Shown one piece after another: positions 27,986 through 36,496 of a stretch of 64,000 nucleotides of DNA. Position numbers and translations under genes: made by a program. The stretch lies in the NCBI GenBank assembly GCA_902570035.1, contig CACFWO010000001.1, positions 62,001 through 126,000 on the forward strand, read 5' to 3'. The DNA comes from an uncultured SAR86 cluster bacterium (GTDB lineage Bacteria > Pseudomonadota > Gammaproteobacteria > Magnimaribacterales > AG-339-G14). The notes under the pieces are model-generated. The model searched no databases. It saw only the letters and a program-made list of their open reading frames with translations, and was not told where the DNA came from. The stretch's first letter is position 1. Each line of letters begins with the position of its first letter.

Positions 27986-28762
27986 TTATTTTACTAGGTT
28001 TATGATTTTTTTAGAGTTTTTAAAGTTTCTATTGAATGCGAAGCTCCGCATTGGTATTTTCAATAAATCGTTATTTATATAATTGGGATCTAAACCTGAG
28101 AGAGCAAAATATTTTCCTTCGGCTTCAGTTAGAATTAGGTATCCAGCAAAATCGTCCCAAGGCATTGCTTCGTCGTTGATACAAAGGTTCAATCTTCCCT
28201 CAGCTACGTAACATAGACTTAAAGCCTGAGATCCTAAATTTCTTACCTTTCCAAGAGAAAATAATTCATTAAATAATTCTGAGTTACTGAGATTCTTTTT
28301 TAGAAACCCTGTGCTAATGCTTAGTAAATTTGAATCCGTATCTAGATTTTCAATTTTATTAAAGTTCTTAAAGGCGCCCTTATGTTTAAATGCATGGAAA
28401 ACTTCTCCATGAATTAAGTCAATTACTAATCCAAAGACAACCGAATTATTCTCAATTTTAGCAATAGAAATAGAAATAAAAGGGAGGTTAGAAATCATGT
28501 TGGAAGTACCATCTAAAGGATCTATAAGCCAAAAACTTTCTCCTTGGACATTATTCCATTTATCTTCTTCCGAAAGAATTTCTTCCTTATCTCCAAAATA
28601 TTCTTTTATTTCTGATGAAATTATTTCATTGATTGACATATCCAAATTAGTTACAAAATCATTATCTGATTTTTGAGTGATTAATAACTTTTTATTATTT
28701 TCCAAAATTTTCATAGACTTTGTTTTTACTGAGTCAATAAAGTTAGTGAAATTATTTTTCAT
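27986..28762 (-). CDS. Inositol monophosphatase family phosphatase
   Basis: 258 residues. The metal-site motifs SEED (about 78) and DPLDGT (about 97) and the C-terminal WDDFAGYLILTEAEG are those of the IMPase/SuhB/CysQ family. In the CMP-sugar module it probably dephosphorylates a sugar phosphate before CMP activation, as KdsC does for Kdo. It overlaps the next upstream gene by 11 nt. True inositol or PAP phosphatase activity is less likely in this context. Confidence 0.9.
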   Translation of the reverse strand: MKNNFTNFIDSVKTKSMKILENNKKLLITQKSDNDFVTNLDMSINEIISSEIKEYFGDKEEILSEEDKWNNVQGESFWLIDPLDGTSNMISNLPFISISIAKIENNSVVFGLVIDLIHGEVFHAFKHKGAFKNFNKIENLDTDSNLLSISTGFLKKNLSNSELFNELFSLGKVRNLGSQALSLCYVAEGRLNLCINDEAMPWDDFAGYLILTEAEGKYFALSGLDPNYINNDLLKIPMRSFAFNRNFKNSKKIINLVK

Positions 28763-29495
28763 TTTTATTTATAGTGATTTTATTTGATACAGAAAAATTT
28801 GAAGATAGTTGAAAATGTTCATCAATAGGCAATTCAATCAATTTGCTAATACCCCCTGAGGAGACCCAGTGTCCTTTTCTTAAACCTAAACTGTATTTTT
28901 TTGACTCTAGTAAAATATCGTATAAAACTCCTTCAATTGAAAAAGCAAAATTTTTAGAATCTCCTATCTCCTGAGGTATTCTGTCTATTGTTACTTTTAG
29001 TCTTTTTTTAAATATTTCCTCAGATAGTTTAGTCTCACGACCAAGTATGAGAAACCCGCTTGCACAACAATCTGCAATTAAAAAATATAGTCCTGATTCT
29101 GGAAAGTTTTTTGAAGAATAAGGAATTTCAATTGCAGGAGCAATCAAATCAAAAAAATCCAGAGCTTTAAAACAAGACTTTTCTAGGTTTATGTTTTCAA
29201 CATCTTCTGAGAGCCTAAATGCAATCTCCAACTCACCTTGAGGATTTTTCAAGGAATCTGGCAAAAAAATTTCTTTTTTTTTATAAAAAAAATTATTTTT
29301 ATTAATTGGTCCTAAATAAGAGCTTTCAGTTTTGAAAGCTTTCTGAGTTGATTTAGTTGTCCCTCCAACTTTCCATGCTGAAATAAGTTCTGACTTTTCA
29401 GATAGTGATTTCTGTATTTCATATGCTTTTAATTTTGTTTTTAAAGATTCTTCTTTAATTTGGCTAATTATTTTATTCCTTTCTGAAAAATTCAT
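28752..29495 (-). CDS. 2-keto-4-pentenoate hydratase / FAH-like family protein
   Basis: 247 residues. ISAWKVGGTTKS (about 37-48), GELEIAFRLSED with its metal-binding Glu, and GLRKGHWVSSGG match the MhpD-like hydratase/decarboxylase branch of the fumarylacetoacetase fold. Relatives add or remove water at 2-keto acids or cleave them. In this module it may make or trim a 2-keto-3-deoxy sugar acid. A 4-nt overlap with the SIS gene indicates co-translation. The reaction is inferred. Confidence 0.8.
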   Translation of the reverse strand: MNFSERNKIISQIKEESLKTKLKAYEIQKSLSEKSELISAWKVGGTTKSTQKAFKTESSYLGPINKNNFFYKKKEIFLPDSLKNPQGELEIAFRLSEDVENINLEKSCFKALDFFDLIAPAIEIPYSSKNFPESGLYFLIADCCASGFLILGRETKLSEEIFKKRLKVTIDRIPQEIGDSKNFAFSIEGVLYDILLESKKYSLGLRKGHWVSSGGISKLIELPIDEHFQLSSNFSVSNKITINKNEK

Positions 29496-30064
29496 TTCCC
29501 ATCAACCCGGTAAACACTTTTGCCAATTATCATGTCTACCAAAGTTGTTATCCATATCATATGAATACCCTCAACTATGTTGTAAGCTTCAGAATCTACC
29601 CAAAAGTTTATATTTCCTTTTTTCTTCAGAGAATTATTAGGTTTTTTCCCCGTAAAGGTAATGAAGTCAATATTGTTTTCCTTTGCAAAATCTGCTCCCA
29701 ATAAAATATTTGGCGACTCTCCACTTACACTAATAAAAAAAACTAAGTCTTCCTGGTTGCCATAAATCTTCAAAGTCTCTTTGATCCAATTTTCATATCC
29801 CAAATCATTTGAAATTGCAGTTATGTATGAGGGATCATGAAATGTTGAGGACTTAACTTTAGCTTGTTTTGTAAAATCTAAGGCAGCGTGAGATGAAATT
29901 GAGGAACTGGCACCATTTCCAAAAAAAATTAATTTTCCATCTAATTTCTGTACTTCTAATATTTTATTTTTTGCTTGCTCCAAACTATCAAATAACCAAT
30001 CTGGATTGATATTTTTTTCATATTCAGAGTAATAATCATTTAAAAATGAAATATAATTTTTCAT
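29492..30064 (-). CDS. SIS-domain sugar isomerase (GmhA-like)
   Basis: 190 residues. The SIS phosphosugar motif is GNGASSSISSHAALDF (about 49-64), with FISVSGESPNILLGADFA as the second loop. It is related to phosphoheptose isomerase, but GNGGSAAEAQHMSAE of the true GmhA (encoded at 47476) is replaced, so a different ketose/aldose phosphate is expected. It overlaps the neighbouring genes by 4 nt on both sides and is part of the CMP-sugar module. Confidence 0.88.
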   Translation of the reverse strand: MKNYISFLNDYYSEYEKNINPDWLFDSLEQAKNKILEVQKLDGKLIFFGNGASSSISSHAALDFTKQAKVKSSTFHDPSYITAISNDLGYENWIKETLKIYGNQEDLVFFISVSGESPNILLGADFAKENNIDFITFTGKKPNNSLKKKGNINFWVDSEAYNIVEGIHMIWITTLVDMIIGKSVYRVDGK

Positions 30065-31062
30065 CTATCCATCCAGATTGCATTTTCATAAACATCATCT
30101 ATGAGCTTCATTATAGTTTTGGCATCATCAAATCCTGAGTAAGGATATTTAATTCCCTCCTTACAAGCACTTATGAAAGTGGACATTTCTTTTTTCCAAG
30201 AATTGTTCTCATTATACTCAAAAGTAAGATCGTCCTCACTATTGTTTACCTTGCCCCCCCTTTCAGGATGAATTGTCAAGATCTCATCTCCATAATTCCC
30301 TGAGCTTGTTCTTAAGCCGTTCAATACAATCGATCCCTTTTCTAAAAAAATTTCTAAACTAAATAGATATCGCCATTGTGTAATGGTGCTGTGAAGTGAG
30401 GCTGCTAATCCATCCTTTTTAGACATTAAGTTTAAAAAAGCATTATCTTCAACGCCTTTAATATTTAAATAATTACTTGAGAGAACAGATTGAACAAAAT
30501 CAAATCCCCCAGACAGGAAGTTCATAAGGTCAAGGAGATGTATGCCTTGATCAATAAGTATTCCTCCTCCATTAAGTTCTTTATTACACCTCCAGCTAGT
30601 TTTGTAAGAGTCATTTACTTCCTTTCCATATCTACCTCTCATCCAAAGAACTTTTCCTAGATTATTTCCATCTATCAGTTCCTTAATCTTGATTACTGAA
30701 TCGTGCAGCCTATGATTAAATCCATAAGCTAAAACACAATTTAAATTAGATTTAGATAATAGTTTTTCTATTTCTGATAATTCTGCGAGTGTTCTGGAAG
30801 GAGGTTTTTCACAAAAAACATTTTTATTTTTTTTTAATGCTTCGAGGGTATAAATAGGAGCAAATTTTGTTGGGGTACTAATAAGGAGGGCATCAGAAGA
30901 ATCAATTAATTTGCTTACATCTTCAAAATAGGCCAAATCTTGATCAAAATTTATTTTTTTTTGAGGTTCATAGTATCCAGAAAATGTGATCCCATCTGTC
31001 ATATCGAGGATTTTCTTTCTCAATAATGCAAACTGTCCGAAACCGATGAATCCTATTTTCAT
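30061..31062 (-). CDS. Gfo/Idh/MocA-family sugar oxidoreductase
   Basis: 333 residues. The N-terminal Rossmann domain begins IGFIGFGQFA; the family motif EKPPSRTLAE holds the catalytic Lys, and QGIHLLDLM corresponds to the substrate-site D/H segment. It is expected to oxidise or reduce a hydroxyl group of a sugar or nucleotide sugar with NAD(P). It is the first gene of the CMP-sugar module, overlapping the divergent-PAP2 gene before it and the SIS gene after it by 4 nt each. Confidence 0.9.
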   Translation of the reverse strand: MKIGFIGFGQFALLRKKILDMTDGITFSGYYEPQKKINFDQDLAYFEDVSKLIDSSDALLISTPTKFAPIYTLEALKKNKNVFCEKPPSRTLAELSEIEKLLSKSNLNCVLAYGFNHRLHDSVIKIKELIDGNNLGKVLWMRGRYGKEVNDSYKTSWRCNKELNGGGILIDQGIHLLDLMNFLSGGFDFVQSVLSSNYLNIKGVEDNAFLNLMSKKDGLAASLHSTITQWRYLFSLEIFLEKGSIVLNGLRTSSGNYGDEILTIHPERGGKVNNSEDDLTFEYNENNSWKKEMSTFISACKEGIKYPYSGFDDAKTIMKLIDDVYENAIWMDR

Positions 31063-31460
31063 AAAGATAACTTAAAAAATATAAATCCAACCAATGAGCC
31101 TAAAACTATCCCAGAAAATGCTTCTAAAACTGAATGACCTATGTTTTCTTTTAGAGAAATTGGATCTCTGCTAAGTTCATTGATCTTTTTAGCGTGGTCC
31201 CCTACCTTGTTTCTTAAATCAGTTGAATCAATAAAAATTATCAACGTAATGCCCAATCCAATCAAAAAAGCCGGATGAGCGGCTCCATTTGTAAATCCTA
31301 CGAAGGAAGTTACAGATGAAGAAATAGAGTTATGAGTACTAGGAAATCCTCCTAATCCGATATGTTTTAGAGATATTTCCTTATTTCTATAACAGTTAAC
31401 CAAAAATTTCATACCTCCTGCTGAAATATATGCAATAAATGGCACAAGAAAATAAAACAT
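31059..31460 (-). CDS. Divergent PAP2 (DUF212) family membrane phosphatase
   Basis: 133 residues from the ATG at 31460, which overlaps the upstream stop by one base (TGATG); a longer start at 31529 would overlap that gene by 70 nt. GGFPSTHNSISSS is the PSxH phosphatase motif, and KENIGHSVLEAFSGIVLG carries the second His. Three to four membrane helices are visible. In mycobacteria a PAP2-type phosphatase follows the UbiA-type phosphoribosyltransferase; here that transferase lies two genes upstream (32504). It may dephosphorylate lipid-linked phosphoribose. Confidence 0.85.
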   Translation of the reverse strand: MFYFLVPFIAYISAGGMKFLVNCYRNKEISLKHIGLGGFPSTHNSISSSVTSFVGFTNGAAHPAFLIGLGITLIIFIDSTDLRNKVGDHAKKINELSRDPISLKENIGHSVLEAFSGIVLGSLVGFIFFKLSL

Positions 31461-32503
31461 CAGATTTTTAGATTGTTCTCTAAACACCAATTTATTGAGT
31501 TCAACATGCCTTCTTTTAAAGAAACGCAAGGTTTATATCCCAAGACGGCCTTAGCTTTCTCAACGGAACAAGCAATATTTTGATTCATTTCAGATAAAAC
31601 ATGTATTTTTTGAATATAGATTCCGAGAGATTGTGAAGTATAGTCTATCAACCTAGCGGAATCAGAAATAAAATTGGGTAGTCTTAATTGTGTTTTAGAA
31701 ACTTCCATAGAAAACTCATTACGCATAAGATCCTTTATTGTCCCAACAATTTCGTTCATTGAATATGGTTTCTCGTCTGCTATCCAAAAAATTTCTCCGT
31801 TTTTATCAAAATATTCAGCAGCTAAAATTACTCCTTCAACTAAATTATCTACATAAGACATTGATCTTAAATTTTCCCCTGTACCAATTAGTGGAAATCT
31901 ACCACTTCTCACCATAGAAAAAAATTCTGATTGTCTTTTCGGTTGATCAGGCCCATAAAACCAAGGCGCTCTTATTATGGAGAAATTAGTAACCTCTTGC
32001 TGCTTTGATAAATTGGTAAGGTTTAATTCCATTCTCATTTTTGATCTTCCATATCCCATGTAAGGAAAATAAGGTGAACTCTCTGTAAATAGTTCATGAT
32101 TGTTTTTTGTATACCCGTTAGGAGAATTTGAAGACATAGAAACAAATTTTATTAAGCCGTTTTCTATAGATTTTTTTGCTAAATAGCTAACTCCAATGTT
32201 GTTTATCAAATTAAAATCCGATTGATTGAATAATTTTGGGTGTATTATTCCAGCTAAATTAAATAAAGTAGCCCCTTCTGAGTTTTCAAGAAATAAATCT
32301 ACAGATTTCTTATTAGTAAGATCACCATATGAAAAGGAAACACCTTTTTCAATAAACGCAGATAACAACTCTTCTTCTGATTTATCTTTGATAAAAAGTT
32401 TTATATCAGAGAAATTTAAACTAGTTGAACCGTCGAAAATTTTTCTTAAGAAAGCTTTTCCTAACCAACCAGAGGCTCCTGTGATAAGAATTTTATTGCT
32501 CAT
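31460..32503 (-). CDS. NAD-dependent epimerase/dehydratase (extended SDR)
   Basis: 347 residues. The cofactor motif TGASGWLGKAF is at 7-17, the Ser strand is KFVSMSSNSPNG, and MGYGRSKMRME has the YxxxK pair; APWFYGPDQPKRQ is the following strand. It sits directly between UbiA-like and divergent-PAP2 genes with no spacers, so it may be the reductase of a lipid-linked pentose epimerase pair (the DprE2 role) or a nucleotide-sugar epimerase. Confidence 0.87.
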   Translation of the reverse strand: MSNKILITGASGWLGKAFLRKIFDGSTSLNFSDIKLFIKDKSEEELLSAFIEKGVSFSYGDLTNKKSVDLFLENSEGATLFNLAGIIHPKLFNQSDFNLINNIGVSYLAKKSIENGLIKFVSMSSNSPNGYTKNNHELFTESSPYFPYMGYGRSKMRMELNLTNLSKQQEVTNFSIIRAPWFYGPDQPKRQSEFFSMVRSGRFPLIGTGENLRSMSYVDNLVEGVILAAEYFDKNGEIFWIADEKPYSMNEIVGTIKDLMRNEFSMEVSKTQLRLPNFISDSARLIDYTSQSLGIYIQKIHVLSEMNQNIACSVEKAKAVLGYKPCVSLKEGMLNSINWCLENNLKI

Positions 32504-33373
32504 CTAATTAAAAAAATTTATTGAGAAAATAAAGACCATCCATAGAAAAACTGTAATGAAGAGCTGCTTGTCCTTCAAAAGAAGATTTATAGGATCGGAT
32601 GAAACATTGGTTTTAAAAGAAAGTTGAACATATCTCAAAACTCCAAAAAAAACAAAAATGCTAGAAAACGGGAGAAGCTCTGAATTAAATTTTAGAATTG
32701 CGTAATTTGAGAATGTAAATAATACGTAGGAAGTTATTGTCGTTGCAGAGAGGATTCCTATCGATGTACTTAAGAATTCATTTGAGTAATTTTTAAAAGA
32801 GCTTCTAAGTTCACTAAAGGGTTTTTTCGTGATATCAATTTTTCTTTTAACAATGACGATTAAAAGCGACGCAGAGCCTATAGTGAAAATCATCCAAGTA
32901 GAAGGAAAAGAGGATATTATTGAGGCGCCTATCAAAATTCTATATACGTAACCTGAAGCAACTATAAAGATCTCCAATAAAGAAAAGTTTTTTAAATAAA
33001 GCGTATACAAAATGCTTTGTAGAAAATAAAGAGCAATTAAAGAATTTAAAAAACTATTTCCTAAAATAAATAATCCTGGGACAGTTAATAAAGTTAATGA
33101 AAATAAAGAAAAAATGGCATGTTTTCCATTCAGTTCTTTTGATGCAAATGGTCTGTTCTTTTTTTCTGGATGATTAGAATCCTCTTCTCTATCAAACCAA
33201 TCATTCACTACATAAATAAAGCTAGTGACAAATGAAAATAGAAAAAAAATGTAAAATGAAGAAATTAAAACCTCATAATTTAATTGATCTGCTTCTATTA
33301 AAAGAGGAATAAAGATTAAAAGATTTTTTAACCATTGCTTTATTCTTAATAGATTATAGATTTTGTAAATCAT
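32504..33373 (-). CDS. UbiA-family prenyltransferase, decaprenyl-phosphate phosphoribosyltransferase type
   Basis: 289 residues and eight or nine membrane helices. The Asp-rich motif NDWFDREED (57-65), followed by HPEKKNRP, is the form found in 5-phosphoribosyl-1-pyrophosphate:polyprenyl-phosphate transferases (Rv3806c-like) rather than in UbiA or heme O synthase. The second conserved loop is YTLYLKNFSLLEIF. The expected product is polyprenyl-phosphoryl-phosphoribose, the precursor of lipid-linked arabinofuranose or ribofuranose. Adjacent PAP2, SDR and flavoprotein genes fit the next steps. Confidence 0.87.
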   Translation of the reverse strand: MIYKIYNLLRIKQWLKNLLIFIPLLIEADQLNYEVLISSFYIFFLFSFVTSFIYVVNDWFDREEDSNHPEKKNRPFASKELNGKHAIFSLFSLTLLTVPGLFILGNSFLNSLIALYFLQSILYTLYLKNFSLLEIFIVASGYVYRILIGASIISSFPSTWMIFTIGSASLLIVIVKRKIDITKKPFSELRSSFKNYSNEFLSTSIGILSATTITSYVLFTFSNYAILKFNSELLPFSSIFVFFGVLRYVQLSFKTNVSSDPINLLLKDKQLFITVFLWMVFIFSINFFN

Positions 33374-33384
33374 TTTAATATTTT

Positions 33385-34785
33385 CTAAATTCTGCTTAAA
33401 AACTTTCTTGCATTCATATCAGCTAAAGCCATAATCGTTCCTTGAGGGTTGACTGATGGTGAATCAGATAATATCGAACCATCAGAGATGTGAATAGAGT
33501 CATCTTCCCATAAATGACCTTCAGGATTTAAGGCAAAACTGCTTCTAGCACCTCCCATTTGCACAGAAGAAAATAAATGTATTGTCATCAAATTCAGCTT
33601 ATTAAGTTTTTTAAAATTATATTTCTTTATATCCTCATGAGATTTGAAAGAAATAGGTTCTTGAATTGAGGGAAATAATGTCTTTGCTCCAGACTTGAAA
33701 AGAAGTTTCCCAAGATTGTTTATGCCTCTTTCAAGATTAGTGATATCTTTTTTTGTAAAATTAAAAGTAACAAATGGAGATTTAAAATATTTTAAAGACC
33801 TAACATTTCCTGATCCTTCTGGAGATATCATGCAATAATATGTAGCTAAGTTTTCCCATTCTTTTAAAAATTCAATGTTGTTTGTATCATTTAAAGCATT
33901 AGCTAAGTATTGCTTTGAACTTATTGAGCATCCAATGCTTATTTCAGGAGAAAACTCTTTCACTTGATGAACCGGTACTCCCATCTTATTGAAATTAACT
34001 TTTTCATCAAATAGGGCAGTAAATTTGAAACTGGGATGTAATTTTAATCCCTTACCGATAAATCTACTTTTGAATCCACTTTTTTGTAGAAGGAAGGGAG
34101 TATTAATTGCCCCACATGCAACAAATAAGTAATCACAAAAATATTTTTGGATTTTTTTATCTTGATCAAAAAAATGAATAATATTACTTTTTTTATTTTT
34201 CTCTATTTTGAAAACTTTTGTATGAGTTTTGAGTGTCCCGCCAAAATTAATAAATTTTGGAATGTAAGTTTCTGTCATAGACTGTTTTGTACCATTTCCA
34301 TCATCGTCATAGGAATACCACCGCGGGATCTCAGAACATGCCCATCCTAATTTTTCGCATCCCTCTGAAATAATGCTTGATGCTCTTGGTATGAGAGAAT
34401 CAGGCATATACGAAATATTTAGATTATCTTCGATATCTTTGAAAGACTTATAAAGTTCTTCTCTATCAAATGATAAATTATTTTTATTTTCCCATTTAGA
34501 TAAAATTTCTTCAGGAATACGATGATAAAGTCCACTGTTAATTTCACTTCCCCCTCCGACACAATTTCCTTCTGCATAATTAATTAATGGCCTGCCCAAT
34601 GTCATTGTCGTGCCAGAGTTTTTATATTTTTCTGTCATTTCTTGGGTGTCGTATCTATCAGAAACTTTATAACTTCCTCCTTCTTCCAGTAAAAGGACCT
34701 CATGCCCTGCTTGAGCAAGTCTAAACGAAGATATGCTTCCACCGGGTCCAGAGCCTATAACAATAATTTTGTATTTATTTTTCAT
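33385..34785 (-). CDS. GMC-family FAD oxidoreductase
   Basis: 466 residues. The FAD motif VIGSGPGGSISSFRLA (about 9-24) is followed by LEEGG and by EGNCVGGGSEINSGLYHR. The C-terminal half has the catalytic His in IHLFSSVQMGG and the closing HISDGSILSDSPSVNPQGT. It is related to cholesterol-oxidase-like GMC enzymes rather than to the VAO-type DprE1. Its position beside the phosphoribosyltransferase suggests oxidation of a lipid-linked pentose; this is inference. Confidence 0.88.
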   Translation of the reverse strand: MKNKYKIIVIGSGPGGSISSFRLAQAGHEVLLLEEGGSYKVSDRYDTQEMTEKYKNSGTTMTLGRPLINYAEGNCVGGGSEINSGLYHRIPEEILSKWENKNNLSFDREELYKSFKDIEDNLNISYMPDSLIPRASSIISEGCEKLGWACSEIPRWYSYDDDGNGTKQSMTETYIPKFINFGGTLKTHTKVFKIEKNKKSNIIHFFDQDKKIQKYFCDYLFVACGAINTPFLLQKSGFKSRFIGKGLKLHPSFKFTALFDEKVNFNKMGVPVHQVKEFSPEISIGCSISSKQYLANALNDTNNIEFLKEWENLATYYCMISPEGSGNVRSLKYFKSPFVTFNFTKKDITNLERGINNLGKLLFKSGAKTLFPSIQEPISFKSHEDIKKYNFKKLNKLNLMTIHLFSSVQMGGARSSFALNPEGHLWEDDSIHISDGSILSDSPSVNPQGTIMALADMNARKFLSRI

Positions 34786-35098
34786 TGAGTATTTCTACAG
34801 ACCTAAGGATTATCATAGTTTCATAAAATTTTATTATTAAAGAAAAAGGGAAGATTTTCTTTTTTTTGATAAAAACAATGATTTTTACTCTTTTACTTAA
34901 AGAAAGTTTTTGAAATGGCTTAAAGTAGAAAAAAATAAAAATTTTATCAAAAAGATAAGTGGCAAATAAAAAGACAATTTGAATATAGTCTGGAAGATTT
35001 TCAATTTGATTATTTAAAAAAAGAATTACCTCTTTTTTTTCAGAGTCGAGTTCATGGAGAGTTTGAATTGCAGAGACAAAAGAGGAATTTAGGCACAT
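34775..35098 (-). CDS. Small protein of unknown function coupled to the GMC oxidoreductase
   Basis: 107 residues. It begins MCLNSSFVSAIQTLHELD and has a hydrophobic stretch IQIVFLFATYLFDKIFIFFYF, then a Lys-rich part. I do not recognise it. It overlaps the GMC gene by 11 nt and follows the SMR transporter by 4 nt, so it is within the operon and probably translated. It could be an assembly or accessory subunit of the flavoprotein, as small partner subunits are common for GMC dehydrogenases. Confidence 0.6.
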   Translation of the reverse strand: MCLNSSFVSAIQTLHELDSEKKEVILFLNNQIENLPDYIQIVFLFATYLFDKIFIFFYFKPFQKLSLSKRVKIIVFIKKKKIFPFSLIIKFYETMIILRSVEILNEK

Positions 35099-35102
35099 CT
35101 CA

Positions 35103-35453
35103 TTATTTTATATATGCTAACAAAATCCCAGTTATTATAAGGAAGAATCCAAAAAGGTTATAAAGATTTATACTTTCTTTAAAAAGAATTGTGGAAAATA
35201 AAATAATAAGAATTATTGATGCTCCGATTAGTGTCGGGTATGCAATATTTATAGAAGTTAGTTCTAAAGCTTTGCTAAAGGCGATAAGATTTAGACCAAA
35301 AAATAATATACTGAAAAGAAAGTTAAAGGATAGGATCTGTAAAAAAAAATTTAATTCTTTATTAACAGTAAGAGCATGTTGTTTTAATAATAGATTCCCA
35401 ATTACATTAAAAACTGCTGCCAAAAGGACATAAAAGATTGAGTTGAAAATCAT
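35103..35453 (-). CDS. SMR/EamA-type small membrane transporter (ArnE/ArnF-like)
   Basis: 116 residues with four helices, NVIGNLLLKQHA in helix 1 and ALELTSINIAYPTLIGAS in helices 2-3, as in the small multidrug resistance/ArnEF family. ArnE/F flip undecaprenyl-phosphate-linked aminoarabinose. Here the neighbours make a lipid-linked sugar, so flipping that lipid is a natural guess. The start abuts the SDR gene upstream by one base. Confidence 0.8.
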   Translation of the reverse strand: MIFNSIFYVLLAAVFNVIGNLLLKQHALTVNKELNFFLQILSFNFLFSILFFGLNLIAFSKALELTSINIAYPTLIGASIILIILFSTILFKESINLYNLFGFFLIITGILLAYIK

Positions 35454-36496
35454 TAAATTAAAAAATATGGAACAATACTTAGTATACCTTGCTTCAATTT
35501 CGATTGATGCTTAGATCCTGAAATATTTCCATCGAGAATATCGTTCCTATTTTCTACATACCAATCGTAAGTTTGAATAAACATTTCAACATTGGAATAT
35601 TCTGAATTAAAACCAAGTTCTTTTTTTGCCTTGCTTATATCAAAATACATTGATTCTCCATACATTAATGAATGGTATGGTCCCAATGGTGAAAGTCTTA
35701 AAAAAGAAAAAAAGTTCATCATTAAAGAAGTAAATCTTTTTGGAATGCCTACTACTCTACTTGAAGAATTTGAGTGTTTTATCAGTGACTCTAACATTTC
35801 TCTCATTGAACAAAAATTTTCAGCCCCAACATTATAGATTCCTGGAGAGTTCACTAAGGAAGCAGAATAACAAGCGCTCGCAAGATCATCAGAATGAATA
35901 AACTGGTACAAATTTGACCCAGACCCTAAAACAGGAACATTTTTATTTTGATAAATCCATTCAAATAAGATTTGAAAGATTCCTAATCTTCCTGAACCAA
36001 TGATAGTTCTAGGCCTAATAATGCTTATGTTCAGTCCTTTATTTATATATTCTTTGCACAATAATTCTGCTTCATATTTAGCCTCTCCATACGCTTCTTG
36101 AGGTTTAGGAATAGTAGATTCAAAAACTGGATTACTTTCTGGCACTCCAAAAACTGCACTTGAAGAAACAAATACAACTTTATCCACGTTTGCTTTTAGG
36201 CAAGAATCCAATAAGACATCAGTACCCTTATAATTTACTTCCCAAAATAGTTTTTTATTTTTCGCTATGGGAACTTGCGCAACATTATGGTGGACTATTT
36301 TTACATCTTTTAAACTTTGTTGGAGTAAGTTCTTATCAAGAATATTTCCTTCAATGGAGAGCAAATTTTCATGAGAAAAATGCGGTAAATTTAAGTCATA
36401 ACAAATTACTTTTTCATCTTTCTTTAACAATAAGCTCATTAATGAAGAACCAAAAAAACCAGCCCCTCCAGTAACCATTACACTAAGTTTGTTCAT
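35453..36496 (-). CDS. NAD-dependent epimerase/dehydratase (extended SDR)
   Basis: 347 residues from the ATG at 36496; a TTG two codons earlier is in frame. Motifs: TGGAGFFGSSL near residue 10, VVFVSSSAVFG for the Ser strand, and EAYGEAKYEAE for YxxxK. The C-terminal part (about 240-260) contains a hydrophobic patch. It overlaps the 768-residue membrane protein by 14 nt. It acts on a nucleotide- or lipid-linked sugar; it is one of two SDRs flanking the UbiA/GMC/SMR group. Confidence 0.87.
   Translation of the reverse strand: MNKLSVMVTGGAGFFGSSLMSLLLKKDEKVICYDLNLPHFSHENLLSIEGNILDKNLLQQSLKDVKIVHHNVAQVPIAKNKKLFWEVNYKGTDVLLDSCLKANVDKVVFVSSSAVFGVPESNPVFESTIPKPQEAYGEAKYEAELLCKEYINKGLNISIIRPRTIIGSGRLGIFQILFEWIYQNKNVPVLGSGSNLYQFIHSDDLASACYSASLVNSPGIYNVGAENFCSMREMLESLIKHSNSSSRVVGIPKRFTSLMMNFFSFLRLSPLGPYHSLMYGESMYFDISKAKKELGFNSEYSNVEMFIQTYDWYVENRNDILDGNISGSKHQSKLKQGILSIVPYFLI

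Noticed and set aside
31461-31529. Upstream start for the divergent PAP2 protein
   Set aside because: The first 23 residues would lie within the SDR gene and are charged; the TGATG junction at 31460 gives a normal membrane N-terminus.
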